Shown: piece by piece, positions 1-8,908 of the stretch
How positions within the stretch are numbered: the stretch's first letter is position 1
Layout: each line of letters opens with the position of its first letter
Source of the DNA: Spartobacteria bacterium
GTDB taxonomy: Bacteria; Verrucomicrobiota; Verrucomicrobiia; Chthoniobacterales; UBA10450
Length of the DNA: 64,000 bases
NCBI GenBank assembly: GCA_003167555.1
Contig: PMSN01000012.1
Coordinates: forward strand, 79,987 to 143,986
Direction: 5' to 3'
Notes under the pieces: model-generated
Databases searched by the model: none
What the model saw: only the letters and a program-made list of their open reading frames with translations
Told to the model about the DNA's origin: nothing
Translations under genes and position numbers: made by a program

Positions 1-267
1 ATCGATCGCGATTTTTTCGCGTTCGAGCCAGCCGCACAAATCGGTTACGGCGTTTTCGTCCGACAAATCCGTCGGTCGAATGTGCACTTTAAAATTCGGA
101 TCGCGCCGCGTCAGCTCGTGGCGCAACTCTTCCAGCCGGTCGCGCCGCCGCGCCACCAGGACGAGCGAGCCGGCCCGGCCCGCGAGCTGGCGCGCAAATT
201 CGCGCCCGATCCCGGCCGACGCGCCGGTGATGAGAGCGCAGCAATTTTTTAGATCGAATCGGCTCAT
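1..267 (-). CDS. Short-chain dehydrogenase/reductase, N-terminal part (cut by window edge)
   Basis: This gene is too short in the window to stand out but is clear on the minus strand. It starts with ATG at 267 and runs off the left edge, giving 89 residues. The N-terminus carries the Rossmann glycine motif TGASAGIG at residues 14-21, followed by an LVLVARR strand and RRDRLEEL helix, then a PTDLSDE segment, all typical of NAD(P)-dependent short-chain dehydrogenases. Its ATG overlaps the TGA of the upstream esterase gene (ATGA at 264-267), so the two are probably translated together. In E. coli the SDR gene ybbO lies in the same place beside tesA, so a YbbO-like aldehyde reductase is a reasonable guess. 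The catalytic YxxxK lies outside the window. Confidence 0.85.
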   Translation of the reverse strand, partial: MSRFDLKNCCALITGASAGIGREFARQLAGRAGSLVLVARRRDRLEELRHELTRRDPNFKVHIRPTDLSDENAVTDLCGWLEREKIAID

Positions 268-923
268 TTTGCGCGCAGGATCGGCTCCAGTGTTCGCCAG
301 ACGACCTCGGCCACGACACGATGGCCCGCCGCGCTCGGATGAATCAGGTCCGGCTGATTGAGCTCGCGATGGCCGCCGACTCCTTCGAGCAGGAACGGAA
401 TCAGCACGGCGTTATTCGCTTGCGCGACCTCGGCATAAATGCGCGCAAACTCCGCCGCGTAGTCGGCGCCGAAATTTGGCGGCATCTGCATTCCGGCGAT
501 CACGATCTTGACCGCGGGATTTTTTGCTTTCGCCTTGTCGATGATCGCCTGGAGATTTGCCTTCAACGAATTCACCGGCAGGCCGCGCAGGCCGTCGTTG
601 CCGCCCAGCTCGATAACGAGCACGTCGATCGGCCGCTGCAGGAGCCACTCAATTCTGCGCAAACCGCCCGCGCTGGTGTCGCCGCTCAGGCCCGCGTTCT
701 CGACCTCGAACGGCAAGCCGGCTGCGCGAATTTTCCCGGCGATCAACGCGGGGAAAGCTTCGCTCGGTTGCACGCCCAATCCTGCCGTGAGGCTGTCGCC
801 CAGGAAAACAACGATCTTCGTCCGGCCCGCCGTGGACGCCGGTGTCTCGTTGGAAAAAATTGCCGGCGAAAAAAAACAAAGCGCGAGCGCAATTCCGCAA
901 ATTGCTGGCATCGTTTTTCTCAT
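264..923 (-). CDS. tesA: TesA-like SGNH/GDSL esterase (arylesterase/lysophospholipase)
   Basis: A 219-residue secreted SGNH hydrolase. The start at 923 is preferred over an upstream ATG at 983 because it gives a clean signal peptide (MRKT followed by a hydrophobic ALALCFFSPAIF stretch) and leaves room for the divergent ABC gene. Block I is FLGDSLTAGLG with nucleophile Ser44, block III is GGNDGLRG, and block V is DLIHPSAAGH with the Asp and His of the catalytic triad. Family members hydrolyse thioesters, aryl esters and lysophospholipids in the periplasm. It overlaps the SDR gene by four bases and is transcribed away from the YbbA/YbbP pair, the same arrangement as in E. coli. The exact substrate cannot be told from sequence. 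Confidence 0.88.
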   Translation of the reverse strand: MRKTMPAICGIALALCFFSPAIFSNETPASTAGRTKIVVFLGDSLTAGLGVQPSEAFPALIAGKIRAAGLPFEVENAGLSGDTSAGGLRRIEWLLQRPIDVLVIELGGNDGLRGLPVNSLKANLQAIIDKAKAKNPAVKIVIAGMQMPPNFGADYAAEFARIYAEVAQANNAVLIPFLLEGVGGHRELNQPDLIHPSAAGHRVVAEVVWRTLEPILRAK

Positions 924-973
924 GCGCCGCGAATCATGTTCGCGTAAGCAAGACGAACCCACACCCACCGTCA

Positions 974-1645
974 ATGACAGCATTCGCCATCCTCAACGTC
1001 CAGAAGCTCACCAAAACCTACGCGACCGGCGCGGGAAAATTGACGGTGCTGAAAGACATCTCCTTCGTCCTCCCCGCAGGCGGGACCTGCTCGATCCTCG
1101 GACCGTCCGGCAGCGGGAAGACGACTCTGCTCGGGCTTTGTGCCGGACTGGATCGACCGACGTCGGGCTCGGTCTTGCTGAATGGAATTACTTTGGGCGA
1201 AGCGGGCGAGGACGAGCGGGCCCGCATTCGGAACGAGCACGTCGGTTTTGTTTTTCAAAATTTTCAGCTAATCCCGACGCTGACCGCGCTCGAGAACGTG
1301 ACGGTGCCGATGGAGTTGCGCGGGGATCGGAGCGCGCGCCAACTGGGGCTCGACCTGCTGCGGCGCGTCGGACTCGCCGAGCGCGTCGATCATTTCCCCG
1401 CGCAACTTTCCGGCGGCGAACAGCAGCGCGTCGCACTGGCTCGCGCCTTTATCAATCGTCCGAAGATTCTTTTTGCCGACGAGCCGACCGGCAATCTCGA
1501 CGCGGAGACGAGCAGCGGGATCATCGAGATCATGCTCGAATTGAATCGCAGCGCGGGGACCGCGCTCGTCCTGGTCACGCACGATCCCGAGGTCGCCGCG
1601 CTCACCGAGCGCACGATCCGGCTGCGCAATGGTGAATCAGTCTAA
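974..1645 (+). CDS. ybbA: ABC transporter ATP-binding protein, YbbA/LolD type
   Basis: A 223-residue ATPase of the LolD/MacB-like family. Walker A is GPSGSGKTT (residues 43-51), the signature is LSGGEQQRVALARAF, Walker B is ILFADEPTGNLD and the H-loop is VTHDPE. The start at 974 puts translation just before the conserved ILNVQKLTKTY strand; a longer upstream frame would run into the divergent esterase. Only 50 bases separate it from the esterase start, so the two must share a divergent promoter region. The next gene is the large FtsX-type permease, which it presumably energises for export of an envelope substrate or lipid. Symbol given by synteny and family; function is inferred. Confidence 0.9.
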   Translation: MTAFAILNVQKLTKTYATGAGKLTVLKDISFVLPAGGTCSILGPSGSGKTTLLGLCAGLDRPTSGSVLLNGITLGEAGEDERARIRNEHVGFVFQNFQLIPTLTALENVTVPMELRGDRSARQLGLDLLRRVGLAERVDHFPAQLSGGEQQRVALARAFINRPKILFADEPTGNLDAETSSGIIEIMLELNRSAGTALVLVTHDPEVAALTERTIRLRNGESV

Positions 1646-1673
1646 TGGACGAGGTTCGAACAAGACAGGTCTG

Positions 1674-1770
1674 GGTGGATCGCGCGCTCCGTCGCGCGAT
1701 GTTCCATTTTTCGCTCCGAAAGCTTTCGGGGCCACGCTCTGGCATCGAGCGGCGGAGCGCTCGATCCACC
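1674..1770. repeat. Palindromic intergenic repeat, family A (copy 1)
   Basis: The left arm GGTGGATCGCGCGCTCCG is matched in reverse by CGGAGCGCTCGATCCACC at the right end, with a loop of about 60 bases. It fills the gap between the ybbA- and ybbP-like genes. Two further copies lie at 51158-51242 and 60792-60878. It is not a coding sequence. Confidence 0.85.
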
Positions 1771-1786
1771 TGAGCGATTCACGCGA

Positions 1787-4327
1787 ATGATTTCGACTTT
1801 CATCTGGAAGATGGCGTGGCGGGACAGCCGCTCGAGCCGCCGGCGCTTGTTGCTCTTTTCCATCTCGATCACGCTCGGCATTGCCGCGCTCGTGGGGATC
1901 GGTTCGTTCCGCCACAGTCTCGCGCAGGCGATCGACGATCAGGCGCGGACTTTGATCGGCGCCGATCTCGTGGTGGAATCATCGAGAAAATTCCGGCCGG
2001 AAGATGAGGCGCTGCTTCACTCGTTAGGCGAACCGCAGGCGCGCGAAGTCCGCTTCGCGACCATGGCGGTTTTCCCGCGGAGCAATGACACCAGGCTCGT
2101 ACACGTGCGTGCCCTGGGCGGCGACTTTCCGTTTTACGGCGGGATGGAAACAGTTCCGCCCGCCGCGGCGCGCGACTTTCGCGCGGGTGCGCGTGCGGTG
2201 GTGGACGAAAGTCTCCTCCTTCAATTCCACGCGCAGGTGGGCGATCCGATCAAGATCGGCGATTCGCAATTCATCGTCGCGGGCGCGCTGAGAAAAATGC
2301 CGGGCGAAGCGTCCGCCGCGGGCTCGTTCGCGCCGCGCGTTTACATTCCGCTCCAGGACCTCGCCCAAACGAATCTGCTCAAACCTGGCAGCATCGCGCG
2401 CTACCGCGATTATGTGAAGTTTCCCGACGGCATCGACGTGGAGAAGCGGATCGAAATCCTCGCGCCGCAAATTCAGCGCCTCGGCCTCGAATACGACACG
2501 GTCGCAAAACGAAAACGCGATCTCGGGACCGCGCTGGAAAATCTCTATCGATTCTTGAACCTCATCGGCTTCATCTCGTTGCTGCTCGGCGCGGTCGGAG
2601 TAGCCAGCGCGATCCAGGCGCATCTCCAACAGAAGACAAGGACGGGCGCGATCTTGCGCTGTCTCGGAATGTCATCGACCGGAACCGTGTTGGTCTACCT
2701 GATCCAGACCGCCGCGATGGGCCTTATCGGCGCGACGACCGGCGCGCTCCTTGGCGTTGCGATGCAGCGCATCTTCCCGCGCGTGTTGCAAACATTCTTG
2801 CCGCTCGCAATTCCGACCACGATCGCCTGGGAGCCGATCGTTCGCGGGATCCTGATCGGCTTCACCATCTGCATTCTTTTCGCGTTGCCGCCGTTGCTGC
2901 GGTTCCGGCGGCTGTCGCCGCTGCGCGTTTTTCGCGCGGGGACGGACGTAGAACCGGCCGCGACGAAACGCGATCCGATTCTCTGGCTGGTTTACGCGTC
3001 GATCGTGACGGGCGTGACCGCGTTCGCCATCTCACAAAGCGAAACAATTATTCGTGGCTTGGTCTTTGCCGCTGCGCTTGGTGTGGCCGTCGGAATTTTT
3101 GCGGGCGTCGCGAAGTTATTGATGATCGGCCTCCGCAAATTCTTCCCGCACCGCTGGAGTTTCGTTGTGCGCCAAGGCCTGGCCAATCTCTATCGCCCGA
3201 ACAACCGCACCTTGTTGCTCACGCTCTCGTTAGGCCTGGGCACATTCCTGCTGCTGAATCTTTATCTCACGCGCGAAGTGCTGCTCCAGCAGTTCCAATC
3301 GGTCGGCGCGAAAAACCAGGCGAACATTTTTCTCTTCGATATTCAGCCGGACCAAAAAGCCGGCGTCGCCGAAATCGTGCGCGCGGCTGGAATGCCGGTC
3401 ATCCAGGAAGCGCCGATCGTCACGATGCGGCTTGCGGAAATCAAGGGACGAAAAACGGAGGAGATCCTCGCGGACCCGCGCCGGAAAATTCCCGAGTGGG
3501 AACTTCAGCGGGAGTATCGCTGCACCTATCGCGAGCAGTTGTCGGACACGGAAAGGATCACGAAGGGACGCTGGATCGGGCGCGTCGATTATCATCCGGG
3601 CGACACCGTTCCCATCTCGCTCGATGGCGAGATCGCGAAGGATTTCGACGCCAAAGTTGGCGACGAGCTGGTCTTCGACGTGCAAGGCGTGCCGATCAAG
3701 ACAACGATCGCGAGCCTCCGCACCGTGGATTGGAAACGCTTTCAGACGAATTTCTTCGTGCTCTTCCCCGCGGGCGTGCTGGAAAGCGCGCCGACGTTTC
3801 ACGTGCTCGTCAGCCGCGTCGCGACGCCATCAGATTCCGCCCGCTTGCAAAACGCCGTCGTGGCGAAATATCCGAATGTGTCCGCGATCGATCTGACGTC
3901 GGTCATTCAAACCGTCGATGCGATTCTGGGCAAAGTGGCGCTTGTCATCCGGGTGATGTCGCTCTTCACCGTCGGCGCGGGCGTGATTGTCCTGGCGAGC
4001 ACGATCTGGAGCGGCCGCTATCAACGTTTACAAGAGAGCATTCTCTTGCGCACGCTGGGTGCGTCGCGGGCGCAGATTTGGAAAATTCTTTGCGCCGAGT
4101 ATTTCCTGCTCGGCCTCTTCGCGAGCGCGACGGGGATCGTGCTGTCGGTCGGCTCGAGCTGGGCGCTGGCGCGGTTTATTTTCAAACTGAGTTATGCGCC
4201 GTCGTTGTGGCCCATTTTTCTTGCGGCCGGTGCGGTAAGTCTGCTCACGGTAGCGGTGGGGCTTGTCGCGAGTCGTGGTGTGGGAAGCACGCCGCCCCTG
4301 GAAATCTTGCGCGCGGAAGCGGAATAA
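1787..4327 (+). CDS. ybbP: FtsX-family ABC permease, YbbP type
   Basis: An 846-residue membrane protein with the double-FtsX layout of YbbP/DUF214 exporters: an N-terminal membrane helix (residues about 20-40), a large periplasmic domain, a central block of hydrophobic segments (about 255-370), further helices near 400-470 and at 490-510, a second periplasmic domain, and three C-terminal helices ending in PLEILRAEAE. The MacB/FtsX-like TGAILRCLGMSS and LLRTLGASRAQIWKI segments precede paired helices as in other family members. It follows the ATPase gene, separated by a palindromic repeat, and is inferred to form the transporter with it. The substrate is unknown. Confidence 0.88.
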   Translation: MISTFIWKMAWRDSRSSRRRLLLFSISITLGIAALVGIGSFRHSLAQAIDDQARTLIGADLVVESSRKFRPEDEALLHSLGEPQAREVRFATMAVFPRSNDTRLVHVRALGGDFPFYGGMETVPPAAARDFRAGARAVVDESLLLQFHAQVGDPIKIGDSQFIVAGALRKMPGEASAAGSFAPRVYIPLQDLAQTNLLKPGSIARYRDYVKFPDGIDVEKRIEILAPQIQRLGLEYDTVAKRKRDLGTALENLYRFLNLIGFISLLLGAVGVASAIQAHLQQKTRTGAILRCLGMSSTGTVLVYLIQTAAMGLIGATTGALLGVAMQRIFPRVLQTFLPLAIPTTIAWEPIVRGILIGFTICILFALPPLLRFRRLSPLRVFRAGTDVEPAATKRDPILWLVYASIVTGVTAFAISQSETIIRGLVFAAALGVAVGIFAGVAKLLMIGLRKFFPHRWSFVVRQGLANLYRPNNRTLLLTLSLGLGTFLLLNLYLTREVLLQQFQSVGAKNQANIFLFDIQPDQKAGVAEIVRAAGMPVIQEAPIVTMRLAEIKGRKTEEILADPRRKIPEWELQREYRCTYREQLSDTERITKGRWIGRVDYHPGDTVPISLDGEIAKDFDAKVGDELVFDVQGVPIKTTIASLRTVDWKRFQTNFFVLFPAGVLESAPTFHVLVSRVATPSDSARLQNAVVAKYPNVSAIDLTSVIQTVDAILGKVALVIRVMSLFTVGAGVIVLASTIWSGRYQRLQESILLRTLGASRAQIWKILCAEYFLLGLFASATGIVLSVGSSWALARFIFKLSYAPSLWPIFLAAGAVSLLTVAVGLVASRGVGSTPPLEILRAEAE

Positions 4328-4328
4328 A

Positions 4329-4400
4329 CTGTAGTCGCGGGGCTCTGTCGCCGCGAAACGAAGCGCGATCAGACACGGCGACAGAGCGCCGTGGCTACAG
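4329..4400. repeat. Palindromic intergenic repeat, family E (copy 1)
   Basis: Arms beginning CTGTAG and ending CTCTGTCGCCG face each other (4329-4353 and 4376-4400) between two convergent genes. The element starts one base after the TAA of the permease gene, and its right arm supplies the TAG stop of the minus-strand pseudouridine synthase. A second copy is at 41276-41357. It could fold as a bidirectional terminator hairpin. Confidence 0.85.
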
Positions 4401-5093
4401 CGCTTTGCGTGGATCGAGCGATTTCAGCTCGCTTCTGCTCAGCGGCCGCCAATGTCCGCGCGGCAAATCGCCCAGGCGCAAATGGCCGAGGCGCGTGCGA
4501 ATCAACTTTTCCACTTCGTAGCCCAGCGCGAAAAACATCCGGCGAATCTGCCGGTTAATTCCCTGGCGCAGGACAACTCGAACGCGGGTGGGCCGGATGA
4601 CGTGTACATTTTCGATGCGCGCCCGTTGCCCATCGAGCATGATCCCGCTCCGCAACTTGAGCGCGAGACTCGGGTCCCACGGCCGATCCAGCGTCACTTC
4701 GTATTCCTTTTCCACCTTGTAACGCGGATGCGTGAGGCGTTGCGCGAGGTCGCCGTCGTTCGTCAGGATGAGGAGGCCCTCCGTTTGTGCGTCGAGCCGG
4801 CCGATGTTGAAGAGGCGCGGGAATTTTGGCGGCAAAAGATCGAAGATGGTGTCGCGCGCGTTGGGATCGCTCCTGGTCGAAACGAAGCCGGCTGGTTTAT
4901 GCAACACGATGTAAAGCGGCCGCTCGCTACGCACGAGTTTGCCGCCGACCTTGACGTGGTCGCCCTCGGCCGGCTGCGCGCTGAAATCGGTGCAGACGCG
5001 GCCGTTGATCGTGACGCTTCCGGCGGCGATCAACTCATCGCAATGCCGCCGGGAACCGAGGCCGGCGGCGGCCAGAAAACGGTTCAGGCGCAC
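4395..5093 (-). CDS. rluB: rRNA pseudouridine synthase, RsuA/RluB family
   Basis: A 232-residue enzyme with an N-terminal S4 RNA-binding domain (MRLNRFLAAAGLGSRR, residues 1-50) and the RsuA/RluB/RluE catalytic domain. The catalytic loop is NIGRLDAQTEGLLIL with Asp101, and the C-terminal GINRQIRRMF motif is also present. It isomerises a specific uridine of rRNA; RluB (23S) is more likely than RsuA (16S) in bacteria with a single copy, but this is a guess. Its stop codon TAG lies in the arm of the neighbouring palindromic repeat. It follows a small basic protein gene on the same strand by 43 bases. Confidence 0.9.
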   Translation of the reverse strand: MRLNRFLAAAGLGSRRHCDELIAAGSVTINGRVCTDFSAQPAEGDHVKVGGKLVRSERPLYIVLHKPAGFVSTRSDPNARDTIFDLLPPKFPRLFNIGRLDAQTEGLLILTNDGDLAQRLTHPRYKVEKEYEVTLDRPWDPSLALKLRSGIMLDGQRARIENVHVIRPTRVRVVLRQGINRQIRRMFFALGYEVEKLIRTRLGHLRLGDLPRGHWRPLSRSELKSLDPRKAL

Positions 5094-5136
5094 GGTGGAG
5101 AGGTTGAAGCGGGAAGCGTCTACACGCTTCAGCGCT

Positions 5137-5292
5137 TTATGCGTCCGGCTTCGTCTTCGGGAGGCCGATGACTTTCGTGCCTTCCTTGAATAGCCCGCGC
5201 TTCTTCAGAAGCTCGACGCGCTCGAAACGTTTCAGGACATTTCGTTTCGCCGTGATCGTGCTGGCTCCTTTTAAACTTCGGTGTTGCGACAT
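5137..5292 (-). CDS. Small basic protein of the Chlamydiae/Verrucomicrobia type
   Basis: A 51-residue protein reading MSQHRSLKGASTITAK, then RNVLKRFERVELLKKRG and ending VIGLPKTKPDA. I recognise this as the very conserved small basic protein family seen in Verrucomicrobia, Chlamydiae and relatives; its role is not established, though ribosome association has been suggested. ATG at 5292 and TAA at 5137-5139 bound it cleanly. It lies upstream of the pseudouridine synthase on the same strand, which fits a ribosome-linked job. It is the strongest single taxonomic marker in the window. A longer frame in the same place (5129-5326) is a shadow. Confidence 0.9.
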   Translation of the reverse strand: MSQHRSLKGASTITAKRNVLKRFERVELLKKRGLFKEGTKVIGLPKTKPDA

Positions 5293-5371
5293 AAGTGCTC
5301 CTGTTCCCTGGGAAATCGAGCGGCAACGTTACAACGTGAGTTCACATTTTCAACTGCGATCCCACCGAGCG

Positions 5372-5438
5372 GCTCCGCGGAGCGTCGCCCTACCGCCCTT
5401 ACTCAGACTCTTTTGGTAGGGCGAGACTCTGTTGAGCC
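5372..5438. repeat. Partial palindromic repeats (family C half plus a related CGCCCTACC piece)
   Basis: GCGGCTCCGCGGAGCGTCGC followed by CCTACC lies next to TTGGTAGGGCGAGACTCTG at 5413, which is the left arm of repeat family C (full copy at 9396-9464). The family C half runs into the mtnA coding sequence and encodes its last residues. Confidence 0.7.
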
Positions 5439-6541
5439 GCCTGCTCGGGGAAAAGCCGGAGGATGCTCTCTTCGTTCGCCTGGCAAATTCCGCGCTCGGT
5501 GATCAGCCCGGTGACCAACTGGCGCGGCGTAACATCGAAGCCGAAGTTCGCCGCGGCGCTGCTCTGCGGAGTCACGCGCACTTCGATCTGCTCGCCGCGA
5601 TGCCACCCATCAGCGTGGCTCACTTCCTCCGAGCCGCGTTCTTCGATGGGAATTTCCTTCAGGCCGTCGCGAATGTTCCAATCGAAGGAAGAGGAGGGGA
5701 GCGCGACGTAGAACGGGACCGCGTTGTCTTTCGCGGCCAGCGCTTTTAGATACGTGCCGATCTTGTTCGCCACGTCGCCCGTGCGCGTGGTGCGGTCGGT
5801 TCCCACGATCACGGCGTCGACCCGGCCGTGCTGCATCAAGTGCCCGCCGGCGTTATCGGCGATGACCGTGTGCGGCACGCCGTGTTCGCCCAGTTCCCAC
5901 GCGGTCAGCTTCGATCCCTGGCTTCTCGGTCGCGTTTCGTCCACCCAGACATGGACCGAAATCCCGTGATCGTGCGCCGCATAGATCGGCGCGGTCGCTG
6001 AACCGTGATCGACGAACGCGAGCCAGCCCGCGTTGCAATGCGTCAGGATGTTGACGGGGCCGCCGCCTTTCTCCGCGCTCAGGCGCCGGATCAATTCCTC
6101 GCCGTGCTCGCCGATCCGCCGGCAATATTCCGCGTCTTCGTCGGCGATTTGCTGCGCCATTTCAAACGCCGCGCCCCGCTTCTCATCCACCCCTTTCACC
6201 GCGCCGATCGCTTTCAATTGCCGCTCGATGGCCCACGCGAGGTTCACTGCCGTGGGCCGCGTGGCTTTCAACTTCGCCGCGAAAGCAGCGAGGTCGTCTT
6301 CGAACGAAGCGCCCGGCTCCGCGCTCAACGTCGCGAGATACATTCCGTAACCAGCCGCCGCGCCGATGAGTCCCGCTCCGCGCACGTGCATTTCCTTGAT
6401 CGCGGTCGCCATTTCTTCCGGCGTGCCCACTTCCTCGATCACGAACTGATGCGGGAGAAAGCGCTGATCGATCAGCCGGATGATCTTCCCGTTCGACTCG
6501 TTAGGCCAGATCGTCCGGTAGTGTTGGCCGTTTACGTTCAT
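5399..6541 (-). CDS. mtnA: S-methyl-5-thioribose-1-phosphate isomerase
   Basis: A 380-residue MtnA that converts methylthioribose-1-phosphate to methylthioribulose-1-phosphate in the methionine salvage pathway. The start at 6541 (MNVNGQHYRTIW) is chosen because family members begin just before this conserved segment; the longer frame to 6634 adds unrelated residues. Conserved blocks include EMHVRGAGLIGAAAGYG, THCNAGWLA with the catalytic Cys169, and VGTDRTTRTGDVANKIGTY with Asp249. The final residues AAQQSLALPK are encoded by the arm of a palindromic repeat (family C), so the native C-terminus has been replaced or lengthened by repeat sequence. No other salvage gene is nearby. Confidence 0.93.
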   Translation of the reverse strand: MNVNGQHYRTIWPNESNGKIIRLIDQRFLPHQFVIEEVGTPEEMATAIKEMHVRGAGLIGAAAGYGMYLATLSAEPGASFEDDLAAFAAKLKATRPTAVNLAWAIERQLKAIGAVKGVDEKRGAAFEMAQQIADEDAEYCRRIGEHGEELIRRLSAEKGGGPVNILTHCNAGWLAFVDHGSATAPIYAAHDHGISVHVWVDETRPRSQGSKLTAWELGEHGVPHTVIADNAGGHLMQHGRVDAVIVGTDRTTRTGDVANKIGTYLKALAAKDNAVPFYVALPSSSFDWNIRDGLKEIPIEERGSEEVSHADGWHRGEQIEVRVTPQSSAAANFGFDVTPRQLVTGLITERGICQANEESILRLFPEQAAQQSLALPKESE

Positions 6542-6642
6542 TGACGTTGGAAGTCGGTAGTGGGCGGATTCAAGCCACCTAGAATGAGGCTGATTTCCGT
6601 GCAAGGCTACATCGGAAAATTGACCGAACCTCATTCGTTACC

Positions 6643-7209
6643 GTGGAAATCCTGAGCCCCATTCCATCAGCCGGCCCGCACGTGCCGAACGCGCGGCTCG
6701 GGTTCCTCATGACCGGCTTGATCGTGGCCGGGATCGCGTTGCTCGCCATGCGCAATGTCGATTGGTTCCTCCTGAAGAAATCGCTCCGGCATCGTTTTCC
6801 CAAAGTGGAATGGATCACGACCCAGCAATTGTCCGACTGGCTCGCGGACAAACACCGCGAGAAGCCCGTGCTGCTGGATGTGCGGACCGAGGCGGAATGG
6901 AACGTGAGCCATCTTCGCGATGCGCGGCGCGTGGACCCGAGTGCGCCGACGGAAAATGCCTCGGCGGGAATCTCGAAAGATGCGCCGATCGTCACTTATT
7001 GCGCGGTGGGATACCGCTCAGGCGATCTCGCGACCCGGCTGCGCGAAGCCGGTTTCACGCATGTGCAAAATCTCGAGGGCTCGATTTTCCAATGGGGAAA
7101 CGAACATCGGCCTCTGGTGCGGGACGATACGCCGGTCAGCAGCGTTCATCCCTACAACAAATTTTGGGGCCGGCTGCTGACCGATGACGTGCGCGCGCCG
7201 CAGAAATAA
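6643..7209 (+). CDS. Membrane-anchored rhodanese-like protein
   Basis: A 188-residue protein with a GTG start at 6643. A single membrane helix (about residues 20-37, LMTGLIVAGIALLAM) precedes a rhodanese domain: VLLDVRTEAEWNVSHL, then the active-site loop YCAVGYRSG with the catalytic cysteine and the arginine at the end of the loop, then LEGSIFQWGN. Rhodanese domains carry persulfide sulfur or act as thiol sensors; the exact role here is not known. It is divergent from mtnA with about 100 bases between the starts, so the two may share a regulatory region. A start at the internal Met23 is possible but would remove half of the membrane anchor. Confidence 0.85.
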   Translation: MEILSPIPSAGPHVPNARLGFLMTGLIVAGIALLAMRNVDWFLLKKSLRHRFPKVEWITTQQLSDWLADKHREKPVLLDVRTEAEWNVSHLRDARRVDPSAPTENASAGISKDAPIVTYCAVGYRSGDLATRLREAGFTHVQNLEGSIFQWGNEHRPLVRDDTPVSSVHPYNKFWGRLLTDDVRAPQK

Positions 7210-7210
7210 T

Positions 7211-8896
7211 CTAGAGCTGATTGCTCAGCACGACGTAGGAGCCGCAAGTCGTGACCTGATGATAAATGTGGACCCGGGCGGTCACCAATTTCTGCCAGTG
7301 CGGGAGACGGCTTTGTTCGACAATGAGGAACAGGGGAGCAGCGCGGTCCCATTCCGTCAGGACAAAATTTTCGTCGAGATATTTCTCACGCGCGACATCG
7401 GTCCGGTCGAAAAAATCGGGCGCCTGGTTCACGAGGAAAAACTTCCGGTTCAAATAAAAGGTGAGACTGCTCGCGCGCCGGGGCGGCCCTTCGAAAAGGA
7501 CATGGCCGTTTTCTCCCAGGCGGGGATTGAGAAACCTGGCGGCATCGGCCAATGAGAAAAGAGGCGCAAGGCGCGCTCCGCCTTCGGCCAGACAGAGACC
7601 GATCGGAACCATCGATCCAAGCACGACGAACAACGCAATCTCGGGACGATCTTTGGCGGAAAAGTAAAGTGCGACGAGCGAAATAATGAGCAGGGCCGGG
7701 CCGGCAAACTGGAAGAGAGGCCGGGGCACGTTCTGAAACCCTGTCTTTTCGAGGAACTCCGGGGCGAAGAAAGCGATGGCTGCGACGGCTGCTCCCGCGA
7801 AAATAAGAACGCCAATCGCGCCGGCACGGAGCGGGCGCGGCGTTCGGTCCCAAGCAGAAGCAGCCCAGAGCGCGAAGGCGCTCCACATGCTCATCGAGGC
7901 GGAAGCGGATCGGTCACCGATCAGGAGGAGCGGAAGAAATCCGACGGCCATCCAACAGAGCGGGAGCGCGTCGCCGAAAACGATTTCACGCGGCCGGATG
8001 ATTCTGCGCGCGGCGAAAAGAAAGCCGGGCAACGCGAGGAGGCACGCCGGAAACCACCACGCGAGATGCAAGGCGGCGAATTGCCATGCGGGTAGGCGGC
8101 TCTCGTTCGATCCCGTCAACGAGCGCAAGAAAAATCCCGGGAAATGATTTTCGGTCCAGACGAACCACGGCGCGACGAGCAGGAGAAAGGGAATGAGATA
8201 AGTCCAATGGAGCAGAAGGCGGAAACGGAGACGCGCTTCGCGAAAAAAAATTGCCAGGAGAACAAAAAGCGCCGCGAGATAAGGCAAAGCCGCTGGCCCT
8301 TTGCTCAGGCACGCCAACGCAGCGCACAACCAGACGCCTGCGAACCAGGCGCGGCGAAACCGGCGCCGTTGATAACCGCAAACCGCACAGAAGATCGCGC
8401 CCGCGATGAACGCAGCGAAGACCGCGTCGGGCGTGACTATGCGGCCGGGAAGAAACGCGCCTGCGGAACAAAGATAAATCAGCCCGGCCGCGAACCCGCG
8501 CCAATAATTCGCGAGGCGTTCGCCAATTAGAAACGTCAGCGCGACGGAGGCGATCATGGCGATCGCGATCGGCGCGCGCGCCGCCGCCGCGCTGACGCCG
8601 AAGATTTTGTAGGAGAGAACGATCAGCCAGTAAACGAGCGGCGGCGTTTGCAACTGCGGGACGTTATTGTTCGTCGGGACGAACCATTGCTGGGTTTCCA
8701 ACATCTCGCGCGCGCCGCCGGCGAATTGGCCTTCCGTGCCATCGTAAAGATCGCTCCAGCCGGCGTTGGCGAGATGAAGGACGGCGGCGAGCGCGAGGAG
8801 AAAAACGAGAAGCGCGTGGCGGGTGGGCGGCGGATTGAGGACTTGCGGTTCGAGGAAAGTATCTTCGAGCGTGAAGGTGCGAGCACCGGCAACCAT
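7211..8896 (-). CDS. ArnT/PMT-like membrane glycosyltransferase (GT39/GT83 type)
   Basis: A 561-residue polytopic protein with about 11-12 hydrophobic segments. The first external loop has DLYDGTEGQFA, matching the acidic loop of GT-C enzymes that use polyprenyl-phosphate sugars, followed by QTPPLVYWL and later ACLSKGPAALPYLAAL, both found in ArnT-like proteins. The C-terminal part from about residue 460 is a soluble periplasmic domain. Such enzymes move a sugar from an undecaprenyl or dolichyl carrier to lipid A or protein on the outer face of the inner membrane. It follows the thioesterase gene by 12 bases. The donor and acceptor cannot be predicted. Confidence 0.83.
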   Translation of the reverse strand: MVAGARTFTLEDTFLEPQVLNPPPTRHALLVFLLALAAVLHLANAGWSDLYDGTEGQFAGGAREMLETQQWFVPTNNNVPQLQTPPLVYWLIVLSYKIFGVSAAAARAPIAIAMIASVALTFLIGERLANYWRGFAAGLIYLCSAGAFLPGRIVTPDAVFAAFIAGAIFCAVCGYQRRRFRRAWFAGVWLCAALACLSKGPAALPYLAALFVLLAIFFREARLRFRLLLHWTYLIPFLLLVAPWFVWTENHFPGFFLRSLTGSNESRLPAWQFAALHLAWWFPACLLALPGFLFAARRIIRPREIVFGDALPLCWMAVGFLPLLLIGDRSASASMSMWSAFALWAASAWDRTPRPLRAGAIGVLIFAGAAVAAIAFFAPEFLEKTGFQNVPRPLFQFAGPALLIISLVALYFSAKDRPEIALFVVLGSMVPIGLCLAEGGARLAPLFSLADAARFLNPRLGENGHVLFEGPPRRASSLTFYLNRKFFLVNQAPDFFDRTDVAREKYLDENFVLTEWDRAAPLFLIVEQSRLPHWQKLVTARVHIYHQVTTCGSYVVLSNQL

Positions 8897-8908
8897 GGCG
8901 ACGATTCG

